Shown: in pieces, positions 7,468 through 15,849 of the stretch
Layout: each line of letters starts with the position of its first letter
Position numbering within the stretch: position 1 is the stretch's first letter
Assembly (NCBI RefSeq): GCF_004564375.1
Contig: NZ_CP038267.1
Location: 2,172,501 to 2,236,500, forward strand
Direction of reading: 5' to 3'
DNA: 64,000 nucleotides
DNA from: Nocardioides euryhalodurans
GTDB lineage: Bacteria; Actinomycetota; Actinomycetes; Propionibacteriales; Nocardioidaceae
The notes under the pieces: model-generated
What the model was told of the DNA's origin: nothing
Databases searched by the model: none
What the model saw: only the letters and a program-made list of their open reading frames with translations
Position numbers and translations under genes: made by a program

Positions 7468-8633
7468 GCGTGGACCAGGACCTCGGGGCCGTGCTCCGGG
7501 AGGTCGCGGAGGCGCACGCCGCGCCCGAGCCGGACCTCGCCGCGATCACCGCCGGAGGGCGACGGCGCCGCCGCACCCGGGACGTACGCCGCGGCGTCGT
7601 CGCACTGTCCTGCGTCGCCCTGCTCGCGGCGGTCCCCCTGACGCTCGACCTCGGCTGGCCGGGCGCGGAGCGGCCGCCCGTGATCTCGCCGCGCCCCGAC
7701 GAGACGTCGGTCACCGACCTGCCGATGGGCGACCCGCCCGCCATCCCGCACTGCGACGGGGCGGACCGGATCGTCGGGGCGGGCGCCCCGATCGAGGCGC
7801 GCTGCGACGTGATGCTCCACCGGGGTGGCTCGACGCTGCACTACGCACCCGACGGTCTGGCCAGGCTGGTCGACGGTGAACGGCTGCCGCTCGGCGGGGG
7901 CTTCCCGAGCTACTGGTTCCCGGCACTGAGCGTCGACGGCCACTACGCCGCCTGGGTGGCCGACGCCCCGGGCCGGGGTGACGCCGGCACGCTCCACGTC
8001 GTCGACCTCGAGGACGGTTCCCGGGTGGCGGAGCAGCCGTTCCCGACCTCCGAGGTGTGGGTCCCCGGGATCGACGACCTCGGCCGGGTCTACGTCGCCA
8101 CCTTCGAGACCAGCAAGGTGTGGACCTACGACATCCGCAGCCGGCGCACCGTGCCGGTGACCGACCTGCCCGGCGTGCTGCCCGTCCGCGTCCGGTTCGT
8201 GACCGCCGACGGGATCGGCGTGCGCGGCACTGGCGCCTCCACCTCCGTCGTCGGCACCGTCACCGCCGACGGGGACCTCACCCAGCGACGCCAGGTCGAC
8301 CTGGACGCGAGCACCTTCTCCCCCGACCGGAGCCTGGTGGCGCACGAGGAGGAAGGCCGCTTCGTGGTCACCCCTGTCGGTGGCGGAGAGAGCGTGGAGC
8401 TCGACCTCCCCACCGAGGGATCGGCGACGTGGCTGCCCACGTGGGAGGACCAGCGCCACCTGCTGTTCCAGTTCGACCCGCGCTCGGACGTCGCCACGGT
8501 GTCCCTCACCTACGGCGTGGACGCCCCCGCGCGTCGCACCTGGCTGCTGCGCTGCGACGCGACCGACGGGTCGTGCGAGGTGGCCCTGCGCCCCGGCTGG
8601 GCCGCCGGGCTCGACGTGCCCGTCTACCGCTGA
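7464..8633 (+). CDS. Membrane protein coupled to the ECF sigma factor (putative anti-sigma partner)
   Basis: The protein has 389 residues. A short cytoplasmic part (about residues 1-42) ends in an Arg-rich stretch, followed by one membrane helix (about 44-64, VVALSCVALLAAVPLTLDLG). The large extracellular part contains repeated WVADAPG, VVDLEDGS and TYDIRS strands suggestive of a beta-propeller. No zinc-binding HxxxCxxC anti-sigma motif is seen. Translational coupling to the sigma gene suggests it restrains or senses for that factor, but this is inferred from position only. The family is not otherwise recognised. Confidence 0.72.
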   Translation: MSVDQDLGAVLREVAEAHAAPEPDLAAITAGGRRRRRTRDVRRGVVALSCVALLAAVPLTLDLGWPGAERPPVISPRPDETSVTDLPMGDPPAIPHCDGADRIVGAGAPIEARCDVMLHRGGSTLHYAPDGLARLVDGERLPLGGGFPSYWFPALSVDGHYAAWVADAPGRGDAGTLHVVDLEDGSRVAEQPFPTSEVWVPGIDDLGRVYVATFETSKVWTYDIRSRRTVPVTDLPGVLPVRVRFVTADGIGVRGTGASTSVVGTVTADGDLTQRRQVDLDASTFSPDRSLVAHEEEGRFVVTPVGGGESVELDLPTEGSATWLPTWEDQRHLLFQFDPRSDVATVSLTYGVDAPARRTWLLRCDATDGSCEVALRPGWAAGLDVPVYR

Positions 8634-8637
8634 GGTC

Positions 8638-9243
8638 TCAGCGCCGGACGGCGTACCGCACGTGGACGGCGTAGGCCGACGGGTGCACCGACAGGATGTC
8701 GAGGTCGAGGTCCTGCTCGACGCCCTCGAAGAGCCGCTTGCCACCGCCGAGGACGACGGGTGCGGTGGAGATCCCGATCTCGTCGACGACACCCGCCGCG
8801 AGCGCCTGCCGGATCGTGTCCGCCCCGCCGCCGACCGCGATGCCGGCGTCCCCGGCGGCCTCGCGGGCTGCCGCCAGCGCCGCGTCGAAGCCGTCGACCA
8901 TCAGGAAGCCGGTCGCCGGGTCGGGCTGGTCCTCGGTCCGGTGGGTGAGGACGACGAGCGTGCCCTCGAAGGGGTTCTCCCCACCCCAGGCCCCGGCCGC
9001 GTCGTACATCCCGCGGCCGCAGATGCCGGCGCCCAGGCCCTCGGTCAGCTGGGAGTAGTAGGCCTCGTCGGCCTCGGACATGCCCGCTCCGGGCTCGTGC
9101 TCGGAGTCGTAGGTCCAGGGTCCCCCCATCACCCAGTAGTGGAGCCGCTCACCACCGATGCCGAGGCCCTGGCCGGGACGGTCGTCCGGTCCGGTGACGT
9201 AGCCGTCGAGCGAGACGGTGATGGCGGCGACGACCTTGCCCAT
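8638..9243 (-). CDS. Dihydrofolate reductase family protein (RibD C-terminal domain-like)
   Basis: This 201-residue protein has the DHFR-like fold of the RibD_C family, with an N-terminal VVAAITVSLDGYVTGPDD, a central VVLTHR, and the NADPH-binding IAVGGGADTIRQALAAG followed by LGGGKRLFEG. Such proteins reduce unidentified substrates, and a role in folate synthesis should not be assumed. The ATG at 9243 follows GGAGGAG. The gene is convergent with the sigma-factor operon (4 nt apart) and divergent from the MFS gene, so it is a single-gene unit. Confidence 0.9.
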   Translation of the reverse strand: MGKVVAAITVSLDGYVTGPDDRPGQGLGIGGERLHYWVMGGPWTYDSEHEPGAGMSEADEAYYSQLTEGLGAGICGRGMYDAAGAWGGENPFEGTLVVLTHRTEDQPDPATGFLMVDGFDAALAAAREAAGDAGIAVGGGADTIRQALAAGVVDEIGISTAPVVLGGGKRLFEGVEQDLDLDILSVHPSAYAVHVRYAVRR

Positions 9244-9307
9244 GGCTCCTCCGGGGATGCAGGCGCTGATGGAGGTTCGACCGGCGCTGGGCCGCGGAAT
9301 CATCGCG

Positions 9308-9338
9308 TTGACCTCCAGTCCGCTCGAGGTCCTAGTCT
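9308..9338 (+). promoter_or_regulatory. Promoter of MFS gene (leaderless)
   Basis: TTGACC (9308-9313), 19 bp, then TAGTCT (9333-9338), with the GTG start only 6 nt later. This is one of the better -35/-10 pairs in the window. Confidence 0.6.
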
Positions 9339-9344
9339 CGAACC

Positions 9345-10706
9345 GTGACCGCCACACCGACCTCGGGGCCCCGCGAGCGGTTGCTCTCCCCGGCGTACGC
9401 CGCCACCACGATCGGCGTCTTCGCCCTCATCGCCTTCAACGCCTTCGAGACGCTGGCCGTCACGACCGTGATGCCGACGATCAGCCAGGAGCTCGACGGC
9501 CGCGACCTCTACGCCCTCGCCTTCGCAGCGCCTCTCGCCAGCAGCGTGGTCGGCATGGTGGCGGCCGGCCTGTGGAGCGACCGCCGCGGCCCGGCGGGCG
9601 CGCTGCTGGTCTCGCTGGTGCTGTTCACCCTCGGCGTGCTGACCTGCGGCCTCGCCCCGGCGATGGAGGTGCTCGTGGCCGGCCGGGTCGTGCAGGGCCT
9701 CGGCACCGGTGCCCTCATCGTGAGCCTGTACGTCGTGGTCGGCGTGGTCTATCCGTCCGTGCTGCAGCCCGCAGTGTTCGCGAGCTTCGCCGCCGCCTGG
9801 GTCCTCCCCTCGCTGTTCGGCCCGGGGATCGCCGCCTTCGTCGCCGCAGCCCTCGGCTGGCGCTGGGTCTTCCTCGGCATCGTCGGGCTGGTGCTCCTCG
9901 CCGCGGCGCTGATCGCGCCGGTGCTGCCGTCGCTGCGGCGACCGGCCGACGAGGACCGCGCGCCCGCGGCACGCTCGCAGCTGCTGTGGGCCGCGGTCGC
10001 CGCGGTCGCGGTGCTCGGCGTCGAGCTTCTCGGGTCCCGCAGCAGCGTGCTGCTGGCCGGGGTGGCCCTCCTCGTGGTGCTCGTGTCGGTACGGCCGCTG
10101 ACCCCGCGCGGCACGCTGCGCGCCGGGCGCGGCCTGCCCGCGGTGATCGGGACCCGGGGGATGATGAGCGCCGCGTTCTTCTGCGGGCAGGCCTACATCG
10201 TGCTGGTGCTGCAGGAGCGCTGGGGCTTGACGGCCGGGCACGCCGGCATCGCGCTCACGGTGGTCGGGATCGTGTGGGCGAGCGCCAGCCAGCTGCAGGC
10301 GCGCCTCAGGGAACGGGTGTCCCACGAGGCGGCGATGCAGGTCGGCACCCTCACCCTGCTCGGCGCCTCCGTGATGCTCTGGCTCGTCGTGTGGGGCGAC
10401 GCACCCTCGCTGCTCGCCGGTGCCGCCTTCGTGGCCGCCGGCGCCGGGATGGGCTTCGGCTTCTCCCGCACGGGGGTGGCCATGCTGGCGGCGTCCACCG
10501 ACACCGACCGCGGCTTCAACTCCTCCGCGCTCACGATCGCCGACTCGCTGGGCGCCGCCTTGGCACTGTCGTTGTGCGGCATCGGCTTCACCGTGGCCGA
10601 GCAGGCCGACGGCGACCCGTTCCTGGCCGTCTTCGGCGTCGCGGTCGCCTGCGCGGCGGGCTCGGTCGTGACGGCGTTCCGGACCCCTGCCCTCACCCCC
10701 GCGTGA
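9345..10706 (+). CDS. MFS transporter
   Basis: This 453-residue integral membrane protein has about 12-14 hydrophobic helices. The loop after the second helix has the major-facilitator signature GLWSDRRGPAGAL, and GRVVQGLGTGALIVSLY follows, typical of drug:proton antiporters. Efflux is likely, substrate unknown. The GTG at 9345 is chosen from the -10 box 6 nt upstream. The 3' end overlaps the convergent second MFS gene by 14 nt. The two MFS proteins are not close relatives of one another. Confidence 0.88.
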   Translation: MTATPTSGPRERLLSPAYAATTIGVFALIAFNAFETLAVTTVMPTISQELDGRDLYALAFAAPLASSVVGMVAAGLWSDRRGPAGALLVSLVLFTLGVLTCGLAPAMEVLVAGRVVQGLGTGALIVSLYVVVGVVYPSVLQPAVFASFAAAWVLPSLFGPGIAAFVAAALGWRWVFLGIVGLVLLAAALIAPVLPSLRRPADEDRAPAARSQLLWAAVAAVAVLGVELLGSRSSVLLAGVALLVVLVSVRPLTPRGTLRAGRGLPAVIGTRGMMSAAFFCGQAYIVLVLQERWGLTAGHAGIALTVVGIVWASASQLQARLRERVSHEAAMQVGTLTLLGASVMLWLVVWGDAPSLLAGAAFVAAGAGMGFGFSRTGVAMLAASTDTDRGFNSSALTIADSLGAALALSLCGIGFTVAEQADGDPFLAVFGVAVACAAGSVVTAFRTPALTPA

Positions 10707-11958
10707 CGCGGTAGCGGACGAAGGCGGGGACCGCCAGCGCCGCGAGGACGGTGCCGACGATGACCAGGATGCCGCCACCGGCCGCGGCCACCGCGGCTCC
10801 CGTGACCGCCGCCGCCGCGCCGTGCGTGACGTCCGCGACCCGGGGCCCGCCCGCGACGACCACGATGAAGATGCCCTGCAGCCGTCCGCGGACCTCGTCC
10901 TCGGCCGCCGACATCAGCATGGTGTTGCGGAAGGCCGAGGACGCCATGTCGGCCGCACCGCCGATCGCGAGCAGCACGACCGCGACGACGAGCATCGCGG
11001 TCGGCGCGAGCGGGGCGAGCAGGGCGGCGATGCCGAACCCCGTGATCGCGAGGCCCCAGACCAGGATCGAGACGATCACGGCGAGGCCGTGGCGCTCGAC
11101 GCGTGACACCCAGCCCGAGAGGACGCCCCCGACCACGGCCCCCGCGGGGATGGCTGCGAAGAGCAGCGCGAAGGCCAGGCCGCCCTCCGAGGGACCACCG
11201 AACGCGACGTCGGCGAGCTCGGGGAACAGCGCCCGCGGCATGCCGAAGACCATCGCGATCAGGTCGACGACGAACGACATCAGCAGGATCGGGTGACCGC
11301 GTAGGTAGCGGAACCCGTCGATCACCGCGCGGACGCCGGGGATCGCGGTCGCACCCTCCACCGGGAGTCGCGGCAGCCCGACCACGGCGCCGAGCGTGGC
11401 GAGGAGGGTCACGGTGTCGATGAGGTAGAGCCACGAGAATCCGACGATCGGGATGAGCGCCCCGCCGACCAGCGGGCCGGCGATCCCGCCGGCCTGGAAG
11501 ACCGTCGTGTTGAGGGCGTTGGCCGCGGGCAGCAGCTCGGGCGGGACGAGCTTGGGCAGCACCGCCGACCGGGTCGGCTGGTTGATCGCGAAGAAGGCCT
11601 GCTGCACCGAGAAGAGGCCGAGCAGCAGCCACACGTCCTGCGACCCCACCGCCGCCTGCAGCCAGAACCCGGCGCTGGTGAGGATCAGCCCGCAGGTGGT
11701 GACCACCAGGAGCGTGCGGCGGTCGAAGACGTCGGCCAGGGCGCCGCCCCACAGCCCGAAGACGACGAGCGGGACGAGGCCGAAGATCCCCGTGAGGCCG
11801 ACGTACGCCGAGGAGCCGGTGATCGCGTAGATCTGGGCCGGCACCGCGACCACCGTCAGCTGCGCGCCGATGACCGTGACGATGTTGGCCAGCCAGAGAC
11901 GACGGAAGTGGTGGATCCGGAGCGGACGGGTGTCCGCCAGCAACCGGTCGCGCGCCAC
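10693..11958 (-). CDS. MFS transporter, enterobactin-exporter-like (MFS_3)
   Basis: This 421-residue transporter has 12 predicted helices. The start RIHHFRRLWLANIVTVIGAQLTVVAVPAQIYAIT and the loop WGGALADVFDRRTLLVVTT are typical of the MFS_3/EntS-like group, which exports siderophores, macrolides or related compounds. The substrate cannot be told from sequence. The GTG at 11958 lies 6 nt after TAGGGT. It is convergent and slightly overlapping with the other MFS gene, and divergent from a methyltransferase. Confidence 0.88.
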   Translation of the reverse strand: MARDRLLADTRPLRIHHFRRLWLANIVTVIGAQLTVVAVPAQIYAITGSSAYVGLTGIFGLVPLVVFGLWGGALADVFDRRTLLVVTTCGLILTSAGFWLQAAVGSQDVWLLLGLFSVQQAFFAINQPTRSAVLPKLVPPELLPAANALNTTVFQAGGIAGPLVGGALIPIVGFSWLYLIDTVTLLATLGAVVGLPRLPVEGATAIPGVRAVIDGFRYLRGHPILLMSFVVDLIAMVFGMPRALFPELADVAFGGPSEGGLAFALLFAAIPAGAVVGGVLSGWVSRVERHGLAVIVSILVWGLAITGFGIAALLAPLAPTAMLVVAVVLLAIGGAADMASSAFRNTMLMSAAEDEVRGRLQGIFIVVVAGGPRVADVTHGAAAAVTGAAVAAAGGGILVIVGTVLAALAVPAFVRYRVTRG

Positions 11959-11964
11959 CCGGCG

Positions 11965-11970
11965 ACCCTA
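11965..11970 (-). promoter_or_regulatory. -10 box of second MFS gene (leaderless)
   Basis: TAGGGT on the - strand ends 6 nt before the GTG start at 11958; no Shine-Dalgarno sequence is present. Confidence 0.6.
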
Positions 11971-12033
11971 GTCGTCATCCACCCCCGGTCGACGTCCGGT
12001 GCGCGCTGGCTCGCTCCGTGGGACGCTGTCGGG

Positions 12034-12678
12034 ATGGCGGTCCACGAGAGCCCGGACGACGACTGGCTGGTCCGCGGGGACGGGGACCCGCGCGAGGTCG
12101 CGGACCACTACGACGCGTGGGCGGAGAGCTACGACGCGGACCTCGACGCCTGGTCCTACCAGGCACCCGGCGTCGTCGCCGGGCTGCTGCTCGCCCGCCA
12201 GCCGGCCTCCGGCACGATCCTCGACGTGGGCTGCGGGACCGGCCTGGCCGGCCGGGCGTTGCGGGCCGGCGGCTACCGCGGCCGGCTCGTCGGGCTCGAC
12301 ATCTCCACCGCGTCGCTCCGGCTGGCCGAGGAGTCCGGCGCCTACGACGAGCTCCGGCCGACCGACCTGACGCAGCCGCTCCCCCTCGCCGACGACGCCG
12401 TCGACGCGGTCGTCTGCGTCGGCGTGATGACCTACCTCCCGGAGGTCGAGGCCGTGTGGCGCGAGTTCGCCCGCGTCGTGCGGCCCCCGGGACACGTGGT
12501 CCTCACGCAGCGCGAGGACCTGTGGGAGCCGCGCCGGTGCCAGGAGGTCGTCGACCGGCTCGCGTCGGAGGGCGTCTGGAGCCCGGTCGACGTCCACGGC
12601 CCGGCGGCCTACCTGCCGGAGTCGACCGGGGACCTGGCCGACCTCGGCGCCTACTACCTCACGGCCTCGGTCAGCTGA
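12034..12678 (+). CDS. Class I SAM-dependent methyltransferase
   Basis: The 214-residue protein has the SAM-binding motif ILDVGCGTGLAGRAL at about residues 62-76, the acidic loop VGLDIS and the later VVCVGVMTYLPEVE and VLTQRED strands. An N-terminal ADHYDAWAESYDADL is common in Williams-Beuren (WBSCR27)-like methyltransferases. The substrate is unknown. The ATG at 12034 starts MAVHESPDDDW; an in-frame GTG just upstream is possible. Its last 8 nt overlap the convergent DUF2231 gene. Confidence 0.88.
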   Translation: MAVHESPDDDWLVRGDGDPREVADHYDAWAESYDADLDAWSYQAPGVVAGLLLARQPASGTILDVGCGTGLAGRALRAGGYRGRLVGLDISTASLRLAEESGAYDELRPTDLTQPLPLADDAVDAVVCVGVMTYLPEVEAVWREFARVVRPPGHVVLTQREDLWEPRRCQEVVDRLASEGVWSPVDVHGPAAYLPESTGDLADLGAYYLTASVS

Positions 12679-13219
12679 CCTCGTACGCCGGGTGGTGGCT
12701 GCCCACCTTGCGGGCGGAGGCGAGGTGCGCGCCCAGGTAGCCGCCGACGGCTGCGGCCGTCGCTCCCCCGAGCGCGAGGCCCGTCCCGGACCCGCGCCCG
12801 CCTCGGCGGCGGGCCAGCCACGAGGCGGCGTACAGGCCGATCGCGGTCGCGTTGCTGACCGCGTGGACGACGCCGACGCGCTTCTCACGCGGACGGGCCC
12901 CCGACCACTCCGCCCAGCCGGTCCAGGCCGTGGGGGCGGCGCCGAGGACGCCGATGCCGACGAGCCGCCGGGCCGCGGCGGCAGACTCCTCGCCACCGAG
13001 CAGGTCCAGCAGGGTGGCCGAGGTCCAGGTGCCGAGCACGAGGTCGGTCAGCACCGGGTGCAGCGCGTGCCCGAGCCACTCACCCCGCAGCACCGAGCCC
13101 CGGGTCCCCGACCCGAACAGCGCGCCGATCTTCGGCTCCAGGGCGCTGACCGGGGCGTCGAGGGCGGTGGCGTCCTCCAGCTGCAAGGTCCAGCGCACGA
13201 TCGCCGGTGGTCGCTCCAT
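12671..13219 (-). CDS. DUF2231 membrane protein
   Basis: The 182-residue protein has an amphipathic N-terminal part (residues 1-45) and about four hydrophobic segments, with the DUF2231 hallmark GHALHPVLTDLVLGTWTSATLLDLL near residue 50 and a later VHAVSNATAIGLYAASW. Family members are putative membrane or heme-associated proteins of unknown role, often next to oxidoreductases. The ATG at 13219 is preceded by AGGAGG at good spacing. It ends inside the methyltransferase tail. Confidence 0.85.
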   Translation of the reverse strand: MERPPAIVRWTLQLEDATALDAPVSALEPKIGALFGSGTRGSVLRGEWLGHALHPVLTDLVLGTWTSATLLDLLGGEESAAAARRLVGIGVLGAAPTAWTGWAEWSGARPREKRVGVVHAVSNATAIGLYAASWLARRRGGRGSGTGLALGGATAAAVGGYLGAHLASARKVGSHHPAYEVS

Positions 13220-13290
13220 GTCCGCCTCCTCGAGTGGCCGCACGGCCCCACTGTGCCCCGGGGTGCGGGCGAGGGCAACGGGCCCGGGGC

Positions 13291-13917
13291 TCAGACCAGC
13301 GCCGGCCCGGTCTTCTCCCGCACCTCGTCCTCGGTGACGTCGGGGGCGAGCTCGACGAGCTTCAGCCCCTCGGGCGTCACGTCGATGACGGCGAGGTCGG
13401 TGATGATCCGCTGCACGACGCGCTTGCCGGTGTAGGGGAGCGTGCACTCGTCGAGGATCTTGAGCGACCCGTCCTTGGCGACGTGCTCCATCAGCACGAT
13501 GACGCGCTTGGCGCCGTGGACCAGGTCCATCGCGCCGCCCATCCCCTTGACCATCTTGCCGGGGATCATCCAGTTGGCGATGTCGCCGTCCTTGCTGACC
13601 TGCATCGCCCCCAGGATCGCGGCGTCGATCTTGCCGCCGCGGATCATCCCGAAGCTGGTGGCCGAGTCGAAGAACGACGCCCCCTTGCGCAGGGTGACGG
13701 TCTCCTTGCCGGCGTTGATCAGGTCGGCGTCGACGGCGTCCTCGGTGGGGTAGGCGCCGACCCCGAGGATGCCGTTCTCCGACTGCAGGACCAGCTCGAC
13801 GTCGTCGGCGACGTAGTTGGGAACCAGCGTCGGCAGGCCGATGCCGAGGTTGACGTACGAGCCGTCGGTCAGCTCGGAGGCCGCCCGCGCGGCCATCTCC
13901 TCACGCGTCCAGGCCAT
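13291..13917 (-). CDS. scoB: 3-oxoacid CoA-transferase subunit B
   Basis: The 208-residue beta subunit of succinyl-CoA:3-ketoacid CoA-transferase has [15 protein letters not shown] near the N-terminus and the catalytic glutamate in [26 protein letters not shown] and [19 protein letters not shown] are also typical. With subunit A it moves CoA between succinyl-CoA and acetoacetate or another beta-ketoacid; an adipate-type specificity is possible. It starts at the ATG at 13917, one base after the subunit A stop, so the subunits are made from one transcript. Confidence 0.94.
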   Translation of the reverse strand: MAWTREEMAARAASELTDGSYVNLGIGLPTLVPNYVADDVELVLQSENGILGVGAYPTEDAVDADLINAGKETVTLRKGASFFDSATSFGMIRGGKIDAAILGAMQVSKDGDIANWMIPGKMVKGMGGAMDLVHGAKRVIVLMEHVAKDGSLKILDECTLPYTGKRVVQRIITDLAVIDVTPEGLKLVELAPDVTEDEVREKTGPALV

Positions 13918-13918
13918 G

Positions 13919-14671
13919 TCAGCGCACCGTCCTCTTCTCGATCTTCTTGTCCGCGGCCTGCTCGGGGGTCAGCGCGACCACGCGCTGCACGAAGACGCCG
14001 GGCGTGTGCACCTCGGCGGGGTCGATCTCGCCGGGCTCGACGAGGTGCTCCACCTCGGCGATGGTGAGCCGGCCGCACATGGCGGCGAGCGGGTTGAAGT
14101 TCTGTGCGGACTGCCGGTAGACGAGGTTGCCGTGCCGGTCGCCCTTCCAGGCGCGCACCAGGCCGAAGTCGGCGACGATCGCCTCCTCGAGGACGTACTC
14201 GCGGTCCCCGAAGAGCCGCGTCTCCTTGGCCGGCGAGGAGACGGTGACGTTGCCCTCGGAGTCGTAGCGCCACGGGATGCCGCCCTCGGCGACCTGGGTG
14301 CCGCCGCCGGTCGCGGTGAAGAACGCCGGGATGCCGGAGCCGCCGGCCCGCATCCGCTCGGCGAGCGTGCCCTGCGGGGTGAGCTCGACCTCGAGCTCGC
14401 CGGAGAGGTACTGGCGCGCGAACTCCTTGTTCTCCCCGACGTAGGAGGAGATCATCCGGCGCAGCCGGTGGGCCATGAGCAACCGGCCGAGGCCCCACTC
14501 GTCGACCCCGCAGTTGTTGGAGACCGCCTCGAGGTCGGTCACGCCGGCGTCGAGCACGGCATCGATGAGCACCGAGGGGATGCCGCACAGCCCGAAGCCG
14601 CCGACCGCGAGGGTCGACCCGTCGGTGATGTCGGCGACCGCCTCGGCGGCGCTGGCCACGACCTTGTCCAC
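13919..14671 (-). CDS. scoA: 3-oxoacid CoA-transferase subunit A
   Basis: The 250-residue alpha subunit contains the CoA-binding [16 protein letters not shown], followed by [15 protein letters not shown] and [15 protein letters not shown]. The GTG at 14671 is preceded by GGGAGG at 6 nt and is preferred over longer frames, because the family begins with [11 protein letters not shown]. It is the promoter-proximal gene of the scoAB pair. It diverges from the first ArsA-like gene across 167 bp that contain a palindrome and the arsA -10 box. Confidence 0.94.
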   Translation of the reverse strand: MDKVVASAAEAVADITDGSTLAVGGFGLCGIPSVLIDAVLDAGVTDLEAVSNNCGVDEWGLGRLLMAHRLRRMISSYVGENKEFARQYLSGELEVELTPQGTLAERMRAGGSGIPAFFTATGGGTQVAEGGIPWRYDSEGNVTVSSPAKETRLFGDREYVLEEAIVADFGLVRAWKGDRHGNLVYRQSAQNFNPLAAMCGRLTIAEVEHLVEPGEIDPAEVHTPGVFVQRVVALTPEQAADKKIEKRTVR

Positions 14672-14809
14672 GTCCGTCCTCCCACGTCTCTGCACCCCGG
14701 CCCCGACGGGCCGTGGCGCCGACCACACTAGCGGCGCGTGGCGCCGGTCACGTATGGCCCCCGGCCACACATCGCCGCCACCACGGCGTCCGCCGCGGAC
14801 ACGACCGGG

Positions 14810-14822
14810 CGCCACGGTGGCG
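14810..14822. promoter_or_regulatory. Palindrome at the arsA promoter
   Basis: CGCCAC-G-GTGGCG is a perfect 13-bp dyad ending 4 bp before the TACGCT -10 box of the ArsA operon, and so overlaps where a -35 would lie. A related GTGGCGCC sits about 65 bp upstream. It could be an operator; no regulator is identified. Confidence 0.35.
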
Positions 14823-14826
14823 CCAC

Positions 14827-14832
14827 TACGCT
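14827..14832 (+). promoter_or_regulatory. -10 box of ArsA operon (leaderless)
   Basis: TACGCT is followed by 6 nt and the GTG start at 14839. No ribosome binding site precedes the start. Confidence 0.6.
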
Positions 14833-14838
14833 GGTCGG

Positions 14839-15849
14839 GTGCCCCCGTCCGCCGCCGACCTGTCCGGGGTCTCGCTCCACGTCGTGACCGGCAAGGGCGG
14901 AACCGGCAAGACCACCGTCGCCGCCGCGCTCGCGCTCGCCCTGGCCAGCCACGGCCGCAGCGTGCTGTTGTGCGAGGTGGAGGGCCGGCAGGGCATCGCC
15001 CGGATGTTCGACGTCGACCCGCTGCCGTACGCCGAGCGGCGCATCGCCTCCGGCCTGACCGGCCCCGAGGGGCGGCCCGGGAGCGTCCACGCGCTGCACA
15101 TCGACCCGGAGTCGGCGCTGCTGGAGTACCTGGCGATGTACTACCGCCTGGGCCGCGCCGGGAAGGCGCTGGACCGCTTCGGCGTCGTCGAGTTCGCGAC
15201 CACGCTCGCCCCCGGGGTGCGCGACGTGCTGCTGACGGGCAAGGTCTACGAGGCCGCGAAGAAGAACCGCCGCGGCAAGGACGTCCGCTCCTACGACGCG
15301 GTCGTGCTCGACGCCCCGCCCACCGGCCGGATCGCCCAGTTCCTCGGCGTCAACAGCGAGCTCGCCGGCCTGGCCCGCGTCGGCCCGATCAAGCACCAGG
15401 CCGACCTGGTGATGAAGCTCTTCCGGTCGCGCCGGACCGCGATCCACCTGGTGACCGTCCTGGAGGAGATGCCCGTCCAGGAGACGGCGGACGGCATCGC
15501 CGAGCTGCGCGCGGCAGGCCTCCCCGTGGGCGCGGTCGTGGTCAACATGGTCCGCCCGCAGGACCTCGGTGCCGACCAGCTCGCCGCCGCCCGTGCCGGC
15601 ACCCTGGACGCGGCCGCGCTCGAGGCCGACCTGCGCTCCGTGGGGGTGACCGACGACGACGGCCTGGTCCCCGGGCTGCTCGCGGAGGCGCAGGACCACG
15701 CCGTCCGCCGTGCCCTGGAGGACGCCCAGCGGGAGGTGGTCGACGGCCTCGACGTGCCGGCGTACGAGCTCCCTCGGCTGCCCGGCGGGGTCGACCTCGG
15801 CGGGCTCTACGAGCTCGCCGAGGACCTCAAGGACGGGGGCCTGGCATGA
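14839..15849 (+). CDS. ArsA-like ATPase, first subunit (Rv3679-like)
   Basis: The 336-residue P-loop ATPase belongs to the ArsA/Get3 family. It has the deviant Walker A GKGGTGKTTVAAAL at about residues 18-31 (signature lysine GKGGTGKT), a switch region VVLDAPPTGR, and a C-terminal part with VVVNMVRPQ. The family's arsenite-binding cysteines are not evident, so arsenic export is unlikely; the pair Rv3679/Rv3680 is a close parallel. The GTG at 14839 is set by the -10 box. It overlaps the second ATPase by 4 nt (ATGA), implying a heteromer. Confidence 0.9.
   Translation: MPPSAADLSGVSLHVVTGKGGTGKTTVAAALALALASHGRSVLLCEVEGRQGIARMFDVDPLPYAERRIASGLTGPEGRPGSVHALHIDPESALLEYLAMYYRLGRAGKALDRFGVVEFATTLAPGVRDVLLTGKVYEAAKKNRRGKDVRSYDAVVLDAPPTGRIAQFLGVNSELAGLARVGPIKHQADLVMKLFRSRRTAIHLVTVLEEMPVQETADGIAELRAAGLPVGAVVVNMVRPQDLGADQLAAARAGTLDAAALEADLRSVGVTDDDGLVPGLLAEAQDHAVRRALEDAQREVVDGLDVPAYELPRLPGGVDLGGLYELAEDLKDGGLA

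Noticed and set aside
9300..10778. A 492-codon antisense frame opposite the first MFS gene
   Set aside because: Histidine/Gly/Gln-rich low-complexity text typical of antisense frames in GC-rich DNA; the MFS gene on the + strand is well supported.
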